Shown one piece after another: positions 45,042 to 53,395 of a DNA stretch of 61,440 nucleotides (positions are counted from its first letter, which is position 1; each line of letters opens with the position of its first letter). The stretch lies in assembly GCA_018238205.1 (NCBI GenBank), contig JABCTV010000004.1, forward strand, positions 1-61,440, in the 5' to 3' direction. The notes under the pieces were generated by a model. That model made no database searches, was not told the DNA's origin, and saw only the letters and a list, made by a program, of their open reading frames with translations. Position numbers and translations under genes: made by a program. This DNA is from Candidatus Thorarchaeota archaeon. GTDB lineage: Archaea; Asgardarchaeota; Thorarchaeia; Thorarchaeales; Thorarchaeaceae.

Positions 45042-46076
45042 ATGAAACTGAATTATCGCGAATTTTTCATGCAAAAGATGTTGATAATGTTCAAACCCGA
45101 AGACATCGACACATCGGCAAAAGACTTCATTTCAACCTACGCTTCCTATATGGAAGATGTGGGCATTGTGGGAAAAGGACCTGATGGTTATGCGTTATAT
45201 CCCAGCCGTACTGCTCCAGTTAGAGAAGAGCATGTAGAATTTTTCGAGGAATGGGTTCGTTTGACTGATACTTTGGGAATTCACGGTGTTGTAGGACTTG
45301 ATCTTTACACCGATGGATGGTTCGCAAAGGATCCCAAATATCAGACTATGAATGAAAAAGGAGTCAAGATGGAGCATCAGATATGTCCAAATCGAAATGA
45401 GTTCTGGCAATATGGTGCAGAGATTGTTAAGGAAATAGGTTCGTATCCTATCAATGAAATTTTAATATTTGGAACAGGTTTTATTCGAGACCACTTCTGT
45501 TTCTGCGATCGCTGTCGAAAGGAATTCGCACCCTTAATCGATCAAGAACCTGACCGTCTTACTTACCAGTTTATCACAGAGAACCCTGAACATCATGCGA
45601 AATGGCATCAATGGCGAAGTGAAAAGGTTCACGAGGGATTCACATATCTCCAAGAAGCAGCAGTCGAATCTGATGATGCAACTGGACGAGAACTGCCTCT
45701 GAAATTATCAGTTGAGGTACTTCTAGATCCTGAAACTGGTTTATCTGAGGGTGCAAAGAATGAATATGGCTATGACTATGCACGGATTGGAGAGATTACA
45801 AAGAACGTGCTAATCAACCTCTTTCCGTGGTCACCTGTCCTTCCAACAAAGGGAAGTTCAGAGTATAGTGAACTTGTAGAAGCTCTCTATTTTGTCAATG
45901 AGTTCACACGAAGAGGTGGTAGAGCATCTCTCTTCCGTTGGGGTGTAACAGATATTGATCAGCTCCAAGAATTGAAGGCCTTAGGAAAAGATGTTGGAAT
46001 TGATAGAATCGTAACTACTTTTCACTATCCTTCAGATTACTCTCGCAGACGAGAAAGTGCTATTGGCAACTACTAA
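45042..46076 (+). CDS. Hypothetical GH-like barrel protein with CxCxxC motif
   Basis: 344 residues resembling the hypothetical glycosidase-like (GHL) TIM-barrel proteins: HGVVGLDLYTDGWF, ICPNRNEFWQYGAEIVKEIG, EILIFGTGFIRDHFCFCDRC and RRGGRASLFRWGV. The FCFCDRCRKEF motif is common in that group and may bind zinc. No signal peptide, so cytosolic. Whether it acts on sugars is unknown. Start ATG has CGGGGT upstream. Confidence 0.6.
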   Translation: MKLNYREFFMQKMLIMFKPEDIDTSAKDFISTYASYMEDVGIVGKGPDGYALYPSRTAPVREEHVEFFEEWVRLTDTLGIHGVVGLDLYTDGWFAKDPKYQTMNEKGVKMEHQICPNRNEFWQYGAEIVKEIGSYPINEILIFGTGFIRDHFCFCDRCRKEFAPLIDQEPDRLTYQFITENPEHHAKWHQWRSEKVHEGFTYLQEAAVESDDATGRELPLKLSVEVLLDPETGLSEGAKNEYGYDYARIGEITKNVLINLFPWSPVLPTKGSSEYSELVEALYFVNEFTRRGGRASLFRWGVTDIDQLQELKALGKDVGIDRIVTTFHYPSDYSRRRESAIGNY

Positions 46077-46089
46077 ACTCAAGGATACT

Positions 46090-46944
46090 TCACTGTCTGG
46101 CGCTACAGAATGGGCATACTCTGTTACCTGCTTTGATATTTCTTCCACATGAGAAGCAGAAAATATAATCCTTATTTTCTTCCCTAGCCTCTTCTATGAA
46201 TGGGCTTAATTCACCTTGGGTGAAAAGAGCGCCAATGCCCTCAAGTGATTCATCTCTTTCAATATTGCACACGCTACAACTCTGGGCATCCTCTGTTGGA
46301 ATGGCTCCCTCGATATCTGAATAGAGGTCTCTACTCTCTCGTTCACGATATTGGTAGGAGTGTCTATCTTCACGTTGGTCTTGCCATGGATCAGTTCTTC
46401 GATCGTAATGCTCTTCACGTGATTGCATTGTTTTATCCAATGATTCAAAATCACGTCTGTAATCCTCAGAACCATACCCTGGGTCAGTAGCTGGACGATT
46501 TGCAACTTTTTCTACTGATGCCTGACTGCTCCATTGTGGGTCTGTAGTGCCCATGCCTCGTGCTGTTTCTACAAACTTGAGATGAGCGTCCTTCTTCAGG
46601 TTTTCATATTCATCTGGGGTGAGCCCCATTATCTCTAATGCTCTATCTCTTTCAGCACATCTCTTTGAGAGTGGACAGCAATAAGAAAGACTACCGTGAC
46701 ACAGTGAAGCCATAGCACGGTCCTGTCCAGATTTGAAAATCGGAGTGATTCTTCTTGTACCAAGAATAATTGAGTCCCCAGTGGATCTGATTTCTGTATA
46801 ACCACTTTGAGTTAAAGCCTCTACAATCTCTCGTGCAGGGTATGCTCTACCTTCAATTATCACGTGACCCTCAGTCTTGTCAAGTCTTACAGGTCTTTCC
46901 GTGACCTTGTTACCATCATAAGTAGGATATCTCGTTTTGGTCAC
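46090..46944 (-). CDS. Hypothetical protein with cysteine-rich core and C-terminal zinc ribbon
   Basis: 284 residues, GTG start. Residues 20-70 look like a small alpha/beta domain (HVIIEGRAYPAREIVEALTQ), followed by a Cys-rich segment LCHGSLSYCCPLSKRCAERD near residue 85. The middle (about 130-215) is a disordered, Arg/Tyr/Asp-rich stretch. The C-terminus has SCSVC and a ribbon FCFSCGRNIKAGNRVCPFC. I recognise no family. The Arg/Tyr-rich linker resembles nucleic-acid-associated low-complexity regions. It converges on the barrel protein gene. Confidence 0.6.
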   Translation of the reverse strand: MTKTRYPTYDGNKVTERPVRLDKTEGHVIIEGRAYPAREIVEALTQSGYTEIRSTGDSIILGTRRITPIFKSGQDRAMASLCHGSLSYCCPLSKRCAERDRALEIMGLTPDEYENLKKDAHLKFVETARGMGTTDPQWSSQASVEKVANRPATDPGYGSEDYRRDFESLDKTMQSREEHYDRRTDPWQDQREDRHSYQYRERESRDLYSDIEGAIPTEDAQSCSVCNIERDESLEGIGALFTQGELSPFIEEAREENKDYIFCFSCGRNIKAGNRVCPFCSARQ

Positions 46945-47031
46945 CCCTAGATACTAAATTAACGTCATACAGTCATGCCCTCTGGACAATACAATGGTAT
47001 GTATTACGCAGTAGTATACACAAAAGTACGG

Positions 47032-47060
47032 CAGGACATTTAATACTCGTAAGTGTCCTG
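47032..47060 (+). promoter_or_regulatory. Dyad around a TATA-like box upstream of the small membrane protein gene
   Basis: Inverted repeat CAGGACATTT / AAGTGTCCTG (ten bases with one G-T mismatch, nine-base loop). A TATA-like TTTAATA (47039-47045) lies inside it, 70 bases before the ATG at 47115. A repressor bound here would block the promoter, so this is a good operator candidate. Confidence 0.45.
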
Positions 47061-47075
47061 AAAGTTAACTAGTTA

Positions 47076-47098
47076 GGGGACGTTTTCGAAACGTTTCC
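47076..47098 (+). promoter_or_regulatory. 5'-leader hairpin just before the ribosome binding site
   Basis: GGGGACGTTT / AAACGTTTCC (ten-base stem with two G-U pairs, three-base TCG loop) ends two bases before the GGAGGT binding site of the 47115 gene. In RNA it would sit beside the ribosome site and may affect translation. Confidence 0.45.
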
Positions 47099-47114
47099 TT
47101 GGAGGTATATTTTC

Positions 47115-47471
47115 ATGGGTTGCAAAGCTGAAGGTGCCGCACAAGGTTACACTGTACTTGGTGGCATTGTCTTGTTGATATATGCGTTTCAGAGGATATT
47201 GGGTGGAATTAATTCTCCACAAGACATTATCGAGATCTTCCTCGGTATTGCTGTCATAATTCTGGTTGTTCTTGCCTTTGATGCAAGTGGTTTTGTCACA
47301 TGGAAGGTTCGCCGTTCAGGACTCTTGTTAGCTCTGTTTGGTTTCTTTCTGATTGTGATAGTTTCCTATCCTGGAATAACCTTGGACATTATCGCTTGGC
47401 TCAGCAGTCTGCCTACATTAGCTGGTCTAATGATATTGGTAGGCGGTCTGCTCATGGCTGTGAACAAATAG
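47115..47471 (+). CDS. Small polytopic membrane protein
   Basis: 118 residues with about four membrane helices (YTVLGGIVLLIYAFQRIL; IIEIFLGIAVIILVVLAF; SGLLLALFGFFLIVIVSY; LAGLMILVGGLLMAV), GGAGGT binding site. It resembles the protein encoded at 49012-49338 in size and Gly/Leu-rich helix pattern. No family is recognised. Preceded by two hairpin-forming dyads and followed by a terminator, so it is a monocistronic unit. Confidence 0.7.
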   Translation: MGCKAEGAAQGYTVLGGIVLLIYAFQRILGGINSPQDIIEIFLGIAVIILVVLAFDASGFVTWKVRRSGLLLALFGFFLIVIVSYPGITLDIIAWLSSLPTLAGLMILVGGLLMAVNK

Positions 47472-47482
47472 ACGTTTTTTCT

Positions 47483-47509
47483 GGATGGAGAATAAATAAC
47501 TCTCCATCC
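47483..47509 (+). terminator. Hairpin terminator
   Basis: Perfect nine-base stem GGATGGAGA / TCTCCATCC with a nine-base loop, twelve bases after the stop of the membrane protein gene, with a T-rich tract shortly after. Confidence 0.7.
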
Positions 47510-47598
47510 TGATGTATTTTTGATTTACCGCTCACATCGATAATTAGATAATGGGGAGAGATGTCCAAAACAGCTGTCAACAATAGGACAGTATCTTT

Positions 47599-48945
47599 AT
47601 GGAAGAGAAACATATCAAGATTCTCAAGAATCTTGGATTTGATATCAGTCAGAAGGATCTGACGAATGACTATTGGAAAAAACGTGGTGCAGATGCACTA
47701 GCGCTTACTACACAAGATAGAGATGTGTATGGCTGTATTGACCACACTCAGGGTGAAGGTGTCAATATCTTCGATGTAGAAGGTACTGAATACCTTGATG
47801 TAACCGGTGGTGTTGCCGTTCGGGCTTTTGGTCTTCGATATAAGCCGTATCTCGATTTTGAAGCTAGCATCAATGACGTAGTAAAGGAACTCCCTGGAGC
47901 AGACTTCGATGCAATTCCGCAGACATTATTGGCTGAACGAGTTGCAGGGATAACTCCTGGAAATCACAAGAAACGTGTTGTCTTTACTACTTCAGGTGGA
48001 AGAGCAGTCGAAGGTTGTATGAAGTCCGCAATGGACCTCTCAGGCAATAGGCGGTTTGTAACCTTCAGGCCTGCATTTCATGGCCGTACAGGTTATGCGC
48101 TGGCTCTTACATCTTCAAACTCGAAGCACAAATCTGGTTTTCCACAGGGTGTTGATACGGTTCGTGTCTTCTACCCCTACTGCTATCGATGTCCCTACGG
48201 TACAACCGAAGAGGACTGTAGCCTTGAATGCGTTGAGGCGCTGAGATATGCCCTTGAAGTAGAAGGCAACGATATTGCAGCAACTGTGATGGAGCCACTT
48301 TGTGGTGAGGGCGGTTTGATAGTTCCTCCAACAAAAGCAGTGAAAGGTATCTATGACCTCACAAAGGAAATCGGTGCTTTCTTCATGTCTGATGAGGTGC
48401 AAGCAGGAATGGGTCGGACTGGAAAGTGGACCGCTATTGAGAATCATGGTGTAGTTCCTGATTACATCTCAATGGGTAAAGCAATGGGCGGTGGCTATCC
48501 TATGGGTGCATCAATCGGTCCCGCTCCAATGTTTACAGGTGGTTCACGTCATTCTGAAACTTTTTCAGCTGAACCAAAGATGGGACTTCTATCGTTATGG
48601 GTCTTCAAGCACATGGAAGATGGAGGATATTTGAAAAAGAATGCAGAGCATGGAGCTTACCTTCTAGAGCGTCTTGGTGAACTCAAGGACAAGCACGAGG
48701 TTGTAGGTGACGTTCGTGGTCTGGGTCTCATGGTAGGCTTGGAGATAGTCAAGGACAAGAAGAGTAAGGAGAAGGCTCCCAAGCTAAGGGACCGGATTGT
48801 AAAGAATGCAGTCCAGAATCAGAAACTCTGGGTACTTGGATCCGGGCAAAACGTAATTCGTCTAACTCCTAGTTACATTATAACAAAGGAAAATATTGAC
48901 GACGTTGTAGATAGACTCGACAAAGCTATCTCTGCAGAAATGTAA
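47599..48945 (+). CDS. Class III PLP-dependent aminotransferase (GABA/ornithine or amino-acid racemase type)
   Basis: 448 residues. PLP motifs: FTTSGGRAVEGCMKSAMDLS (phosphate site), FRPAFHGRTGYALALT, FFMSDEVQAGMGRTG (Asp contacting the pyridine N) and the Schiff-base lysine in YISMGKAMGGGYPMGA. An inserted YCYRCPYG segment is shared with archaeal enzymes annotated as 4-aminobutyrate aminotransferase, some of which act as broad amino-acid racemases in Pyrococcus. The substrate is therefore uncertain. Monocistronic, ending in a convergent terminator. Confidence 0.88.
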   Translation: MEEKHIKILKNLGFDISQKDLTNDYWKKRGADALALTTQDRDVYGCIDHTQGEGVNIFDVEGTEYLDVTGGVAVRAFGLRYKPYLDFEASINDVVKELPGADFDAIPQTLLAERVAGITPGNHKKRVVFTTSGGRAVEGCMKSAMDLSGNRRFVTFRPAFHGRTGYALALTSSNSKHKSGFPQGVDTVRVFYPYCYRCPYGTTEEDCSLECVEALRYALEVEGNDIAATVMEPLCGEGGLIVPPTKAVKGIYDLTKEIGAFFMSDEVQAGMGRTGKWTAIENHGVVPDYISMGKAMGGGYPMGASIGPAPMFTGGSRHSETFSAEPKMGLLSLWVFKHMEDGGYLKKNAEHGAYLLERLGELKDKHEVVGDVRGLGLMVGLEIVKDKKSKEKAPKLRDRIVKNAVQNQKLWVLGSGQNVIRLTPSYIITKENIDDVVDRLDKAISAEM

Positions 48946-48963
48946 TTACAAAAAAGAGAATGA

Positions 48964-49002
48964 AGATTGTTCAATCAGCTCTTTGAACTGACTGAGCAAT
49001 CT
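48964..49002. terminator. Long bidirectional hairpin terminator
   Basis: Arms AGATTGTTCA / TGAGCAATCT (one G-T), continuing inward with TCAG / CTGA, between convergent genes ending at 48945 and 49012. T-rich on the plus side. Confidence 0.65.
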
Positions 49003-49011
49003 CTTATTATT

Positions 49012-49338
49012 TTATTTCAATACTAGTAGAATCGCACCAATGATGACTAGGATTCCACCTAGACCACTCGCAAACAAGTACATGAGAATACCCATAATGA
49101 GTACTACCATCCACTTGTTACTGAAATCGAGTGCTGGAATCTTGATGAATCCACTATTTACTAGCGCAATTAGCGAGAATAGAATTCCTAGAATTCCTGT
49201 TATGAGACCTCCAAGAGCGAAATCAATGCTTGGTAAAGCATATAGGGGGGTTCCAAGAATTGTAAGGACTCCTTCAATTAAGCCAAGAATACCACCGAGT
49301 AGTATTAGTAGCCCACCAATTTTCTTTAAATCTGCCAT
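49012..49338 (-). CDS. Small polytopic membrane protein
   Basis: 108 residues with four Gly/Leu/Ile-rich membrane helices (GGLLILLGGILGLIEGVLTI; FALGGLITGILGILFSLIAL; WMVVLIMGILMYLF; GGILVIIGAILLVLK). Similar in plan to the protein at 47115-47471 on the other side of the aminotransferase gene. Function unknown. Confidence 0.7.
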   Translation of the reverse strand: MADLKKIGGLLILLGGILGLIEGVLTILGTPLYALPSIDFALGGLITGILGILFSLIALVNSGFIKIPALDFSNKWMVVLIMGILMYLFASGLGGILVIIGAILLVLK

Positions 49339-49470
49339 AATTTAATATCTCCATTTAGCGTGCCCCACGAATTGGGACCTCTCAACAATCAACGAACCAC
49401 TATATATAACATCAGGATAACCTGTTCTTATAGTTACAAATTTTAAATTGCGCAAAAAGTTGTGGTATAA

Positions 49471-50802
49471 TTGTCAACTCGAGATGAAGATGAAACCATC
49501 ACAAGAAAATCGGAAGAGTTGATTGAGGTCGAGGGAAACCTAGATCCCGACCTTGAAATACCTGATAGCGGGAATATTCTCATCATCAGTAAAGACCAGT
49601 CGTATCTCACCCATGGAATTCACAAGTTTCCAGCTAAATTCTTTCCTGAGCTTCCGCGTTATCTCATCCAAAAATATTCTGAAGTTGGACAATATGTTCT
49701 CGATCCTATGTGTGGTAGTGGAACAGTAGTTCTTGAGGCAATACTGAATAATCGTGTTGGGGTGGGAGTTGATATCGACCCAATCGCACGCTTAATTACA
49801 AAAGTGAAAACAACTCCAATTAAAAGTGAAACTCTCAAGATTGCTGTAGATGCTTTGAGCAAGCAGATTGAAGCATTCAGAAAATTAAAAGATTACACTC
49901 CTGCCATTCCCGAGTTCAATTATAGAGATAATTGGTTCAAGCCTTTTGTTTTGAATGAACTAGCAATCATCGAAGATAGTATCAAGACACTTGGAGTATC
50001 AAATCAGTTTTCAGAGTGGCCTCCTCTTTCTGATTTCTTTCATGTGGTTATGTCTTCAATCATCAGAGATGTGTCAAATGCTGATCCTCATTGCACAAGA
50101 ACTGTACTTAGAAAGAAAGTTACAAAGAAAATATCTCCTGGTGATACGTTTGAGAGATTCATTCGAAGGCTAGAACAACAGGCTGACGAAATGAGAAAAT
50201 TCACAGAAATTATAGAAGCTCTCAAATTTACTGATGTTATCCTCCCCATTGGCTCAGCACTTGAAACTGGTCTTGATGATGAATCAATCGACTTGGCTGT
50301 TACATCGCCTCCCTACATTAATGCGGTAGACTATCCTCGAACACACCAGTTAGAGATGTATTGGCTTGGACTTCTTGGTGATGGTCCATTATCCAAGGTT
50401 AAACGGAAGTATATCGGAACTGAAACAGTCTATAAAGATGAATACCGAGACCTCAAAGTTTCAGGACTGAATACTCTGGACCCTGTTCTGAAACAGATTT
50501 TCAAACGAGACCCTCGTCGTGCATTTATCACATACAAATTCTTTGATGATATGAAATCACAGTTTCAAGAGATGATGCGAGTTCTCAAACCTGGCAGTCG
50601 GTATTGCGTCACTATTGGGAACAATCTCATACGTGGAGTTCGAGTCAAGTCTCACGAGATACTGGTAGAAATTGCTGAATCGAGCGTTGGCTTTGAATTG
50701 GAGAAGCAGTTCTTCTCAAAGCTCATTCGGCATTTCATACGAATTCCTAGAAAAGAGCGGATGCAGGGAGAATGGGTACTTGTTCTTCGAAAACCTTCAT
50801 GA
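49471..50802 (+). CDS. DNA methyltransferase (amino-methyltransferase, SPPY type)
   Basis: 443 residues, TTG start. Motif X-like HGIHKFPAKFFPELPRYLI and AdoMet motif I (VLDPMCGSGT, residues 78-85) come first, then a long insert that could recognise DNA, then the catalytic LAVTSPPYINAVDYPR near residue 280. The TSPPY motif indicates N4-cytosine or N6-adenine methylation. The order X-I-IV fits alpha or gamma classes. No restriction endonuclease gene lies beside it, so it is a solitary methylase; epigenetic or unknown role. RNA or tRNA methylation (Trm11-like) is a weaker alternative. Confidence 0.8.
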   Translation: MSTRDEDETITRKSEELIEVEGNLDPDLEIPDSGNILIISKDQSYLTHGIHKFPAKFFPELPRYLIQKYSEVGQYVLDPMCGSGTVVLEAILNNRVGVGVDIDPIARLITKVKTTPIKSETLKIAVDALSKQIEAFRKLKDYTPAIPEFNYRDNWFKPFVLNELAIIEDSIKTLGVSNQFSEWPPLSDFFHVVMSSIIRDVSNADPHCTRTVLRKKVTKKISPGDTFERFIRRLEQQADEMRKFTEIIEALKFTDVILPIGSALETGLDDESIDLAVTSPPYINAVDYPRTHQLEMYWLGLLGDGPLSKVKRKYIGTETVYKDEYRDLKVSGLNTLDPVLKQIFKRDPRRAFITYKFFDDMKSQFQEMMRVLKPGSRYCVTIGNNLIRGVRVKSHEILVEIAESSVGFELEKQFFSKLIRHFIRIPRKERMQGEWVLVLRKPS

Positions 50803-50807
50803 ATCAA

Positions 50808-51467
50808 TCAGACCAAGAACTGCTGAATAATGGTAACAATCTGCATCAGTACTCTCAGTGATTTTGTTACATCTCCTTCTATCTCCAAGCTATGATTCGC
50901 TTCATCTACTACTATCCCACCTAGATGGGTATTAGCATTCAATCGATCTATGATCTCGACATCATATTGAGAATCATTAGTCCCTATAACCATAATTGCA
51001 TCCTTCATATAGGATAGCATCTGCTCCATAAGCTCTGGATTCTTAATCAATGGAGTTAGCCAAATGGTCTTTGCATCTCTTAGATTTTCATGTGTTTCAA
51101 GCAGATGACCTACCGCCAGTGTTCCTAACGATTTGCCTGTCAAGCAGACAACTTCTTGATTTTCTTCCTGGGTTACAAACTTGAGAGCTGCTTCAACATC
51201 TCCAATTAACCAGTCTGACCGGTTTCTCAACGATTGTTTCAAGAATTTGGGATTGTTAGAGTAATCATAATCAACAGTTAGTACGTTAATTCCGCTGACA
51301 AGAATAGATTGAACTGAATAATGAAGAAGTGGCATTGTGGAATTATATGCCAACCCCGGAAAAACCAGGGCAATTTTCCGTGTTTCATCCGACTGTCTAA
51401 GAAGGTTATTTTTCAAAAGGTTTCCACTATAACCTTTGATATCCAATTGCTCAACTTCAAACTTCAC
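50808..51467 (-). CDS. Alpha/beta-hydrolase-fold protein
   Basis: 219 residues from a GTG at 51467, chosen because AAGGAGCTGG lies directly upstream; the frame is open to 51530. The nucleophile elbow is LTGKSLGTLAVG, with acid IGTNDSQYD and final His in EANHSLE, so a Ser-Asp-His triad is complete. Early VFPGLAYNSTMP matches the oxyanion loop. Soluble esterase or peptidase-like, substrate unknown. It converges on the methyltransferase gene, six bases apart. Confidence 0.8.
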   Translation of the reverse strand: MKFEVEQLDIKGYSGNLLKNNLLRQSDETRKIALVFPGLAYNSTMPLLHYSVQSILVSGINVLTVDYDYSNNPKFLKQSLRNRSDWLIGDVEAALKFVTQEENQEVVCLTGKSLGTLAVGHLLETHENLRDAKTIWLTPLIKNPELMEQMLSYMKDAIMVIGTNDSQYDVEIIDRLNANTHLGGIVVDEANHSLEIEGDVTKSLRVLMQIVTIIQQFLV

Positions 51468-51578
51468 GAAACCAGCTCCTTGAGTTCTTTGATGCGAAAG
51501 CTTATCAATAAATCTGTGAGTTTGACACAAAACTATACGGAGGTAACAAATCTATGGCAATAATTCTACGGTGGGATC

Positions 51579-51812
51579 ATGTTTGCCCGGCGCTCATTCT
51601 TGTCTCTACCTCCTTCCGCGAAGTTTCTTTACGTGCTTCTTAAGGACCGACACCGGATGAGCCGGCAGGACCTGATTAGCACAACATACCTTCCTCCCCG
51701 AACAATAAACTATGGTCTTAGTAGACTTAAGGCTCTAGGTCTCATTCGTGAGGAAGAACATGATAAAGATGCGCGGGAGCGAGTATACGAGTTAGTTCAG
51801 GTGCCTATGTAG
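51579..51812 (+). CDS. Winged helix-turn-helix protein (MarR-like)
   Basis: 77 residues forming one winged helix: PPSAKFLYVLLKDRHRMSRQDLISTTYLPP for helices 1-3 in short pieces, the recognition helix RTINYGLSRLKALGLI and a wing EEEHDKDARERVYEL. It should bind DNA as a dimer. Its target is unknown; the hydrolase gene diverges from it. Confidence 0.8.
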   Translation: MFARRSFLSLPPSAKFLYVLLKDRHRMSRQDLISTTYLPPRTINYGLSRLKALGLIREEEHDKDARERVYELVQVPM

Positions 51813-51940
51813 TGCCGACATGAATCCAGAAGATGGTTGTGGGTGTTCACTTCCATCTTCGAACCACTTTCTGACTCTCTCCAAAAGCCTCATAATGGAC
51901 TCTAGCTTCGGCTCAAATAACTCAGGCTGAGGTTTAAAGA

Positions 51941-53299
51941 ATGAATTTCTACGATAAGGCTGGCACTGAACCGATTGGTGATGCGACTCGCACTCACTTC
52001 AGTAATCAGATTACTTCAGAACTTGATGGAAAAGAAGTCATCCTGATGGGCTGGACACACATTCTTAGAGATAAGGGAAAGATCAAGTTCCTGATTCTCA
52101 GGGATGAACATGGAACGGTGCAAGTAACAATCCCTCAGAAGAAGGTTTCAGAGGAAGTCTTCGAAATCTCAGGAAAACTCAAGCCTGAAACCGCAATATC
52201 TGTTCATGGGACTGTGGTTGCGACCACACAAGTAGCAGCTGGTGCTGAAGTCATTCCAACCAAGATTAGAATACTAAACACTGCTGAACGTCTTCCCATA
52301 GATGTTGTAGAAGGTAAGGTCGACATAGATCTTGATACACGCTTCAATCATCGTATACTAGACCTTCGTAAACCATCAATTAATGCAATTTTCAGAATTC
52401 AGCATAACCTTGTCCGATTCTCCAGAGATTATTTGGAGAACAACGACTTTGTCGAAATCCATACACCTAAGCTAGTTGCTGAAGCTACGGAGGGTGGCGC
52501 TAATCTCTTTGAAGTGCAGTATTTCGAAAGAAAGGCGTACTTAGCACAGAGCCCTCAATTCTACAAGCAGCTAATGTTACTTGCTGGATTTGGTAGGGTC
52601 TTTGAGATTGCACCTGTCTTTAGAGCTGAGAAGCACAACACACGACGCCACATAAACGAGTACACTTCCTTTGACTATGAAATGGCATGGATTAGTGGAG
52701 TTGAGGATATTATGAAGATGGAGGAACAAATGCTCCATCATGCTTTTACAAAGACCAAGGAAGCTTCTGCTGCTGAGTTTGAGCTTCTTGGAATTGATCT
52801 TACCATTCCAAAATTGCCATTCAAGCGAGTAAAATATGCTGAAGCTATTGATCTAGTCAATGAAGCAGGCAAGGATCTATCCATCACTGATGATCTAGAC
52901 CCTGAAAGCGAACGACTCCTTGAACAGATATTCCCAGAGAAGTTCGGTACTGATATGGTGTTCATCACTCATTATCCTCTAGAACTGCGTCCCGCATATA
53001 CCATGCCCAGTCTTACTGATGAAGGGATGACTGAAAGCTTTGACCTTACATACAAGGGAATGGAGATTACAACTGGCGGTCAACGTATTCATATCTATGA
53101 CCTTCTTGTAGAACGATTCAAGGCGAAAGGGTTCAACCCTGCTGACTTTGGCTTCTATCTTGACCCATTCAAGTATGGAGCTCCACCTCATGGTGGTATC
53201 GGACTAGGAGTGGAACGTCTTACTATGCAGCTCCTAGGAATTGAAAATATTCGAGAGGCAACATTGCTCCCCCGTGACCGAGACCGCTTGACTCCATAA
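51941..53299 (+). CDS. aspS: Aspartyl-tRNA synthetase, archaeal type
   Basis: 452 residues: N-terminal OB-fold for the anticodon (residues 15-110), then a class II core with motif 1, motif 2 FRAEKHNTRRHINEYTSFDYE and motif 3 GIGLGVERLTMQLLGI, plus ITTGGQRIH. No bacterial insertion domain, so archaeal/eukaryotic type. By alignment from memory with the Thermococcus enzyme, the residue that is Trp26 in discriminating AspRS is His here (MGWTHILRD), and the K85 equivalent is Ala, which suggests a non-discriminating enzyme that also makes Asp-tRNA(Asn) for amidation by GatCAB. Confidence 0.93.
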   Translation: MNFYDKAGTEPIGDATRTHFSNQITSELDGKEVILMGWTHILRDKGKIKFLILRDEHGTVQVTIPQKKVSEEVFEISGKLKPETAISVHGTVVATTQVAAGAEVIPTKIRILNTAERLPIDVVEGKVDIDLDTRFNHRILDLRKPSINAIFRIQHNLVRFSRDYLENNDFVEIHTPKLVAEATEGGANLFEVQYFERKAYLAQSPQFYKQLMLLAGFGRVFEIAPVFRAEKHNTRRHINEYTSFDYEMAWISGVEDIMKMEEQMLHHAFTKTKEASAAEFELLGIDLTIPKLPFKRVKYAEAIDLVNEAGKDLSITDDLDPESERLLEQIFPEKFGTDMVFITHYPLELRPAYTMPSLTDEGMTESFDLTYKGMEITTGGQRIHIYDLLVERFKAKGFNPADFGFYLDPFKYGAPPHGGIGLGVERLTMQLLGIENIREATLLPRDRDRLTP

Positions 53300-53395
53300 T
53301 ACCAACCTGATAATACTCTCTCTTAAAGGAACATCCGCCCAATTCGAGATGTCTGTACACTGTAGACTATCAGAATAAAGAAGGGATTCCTCTAA

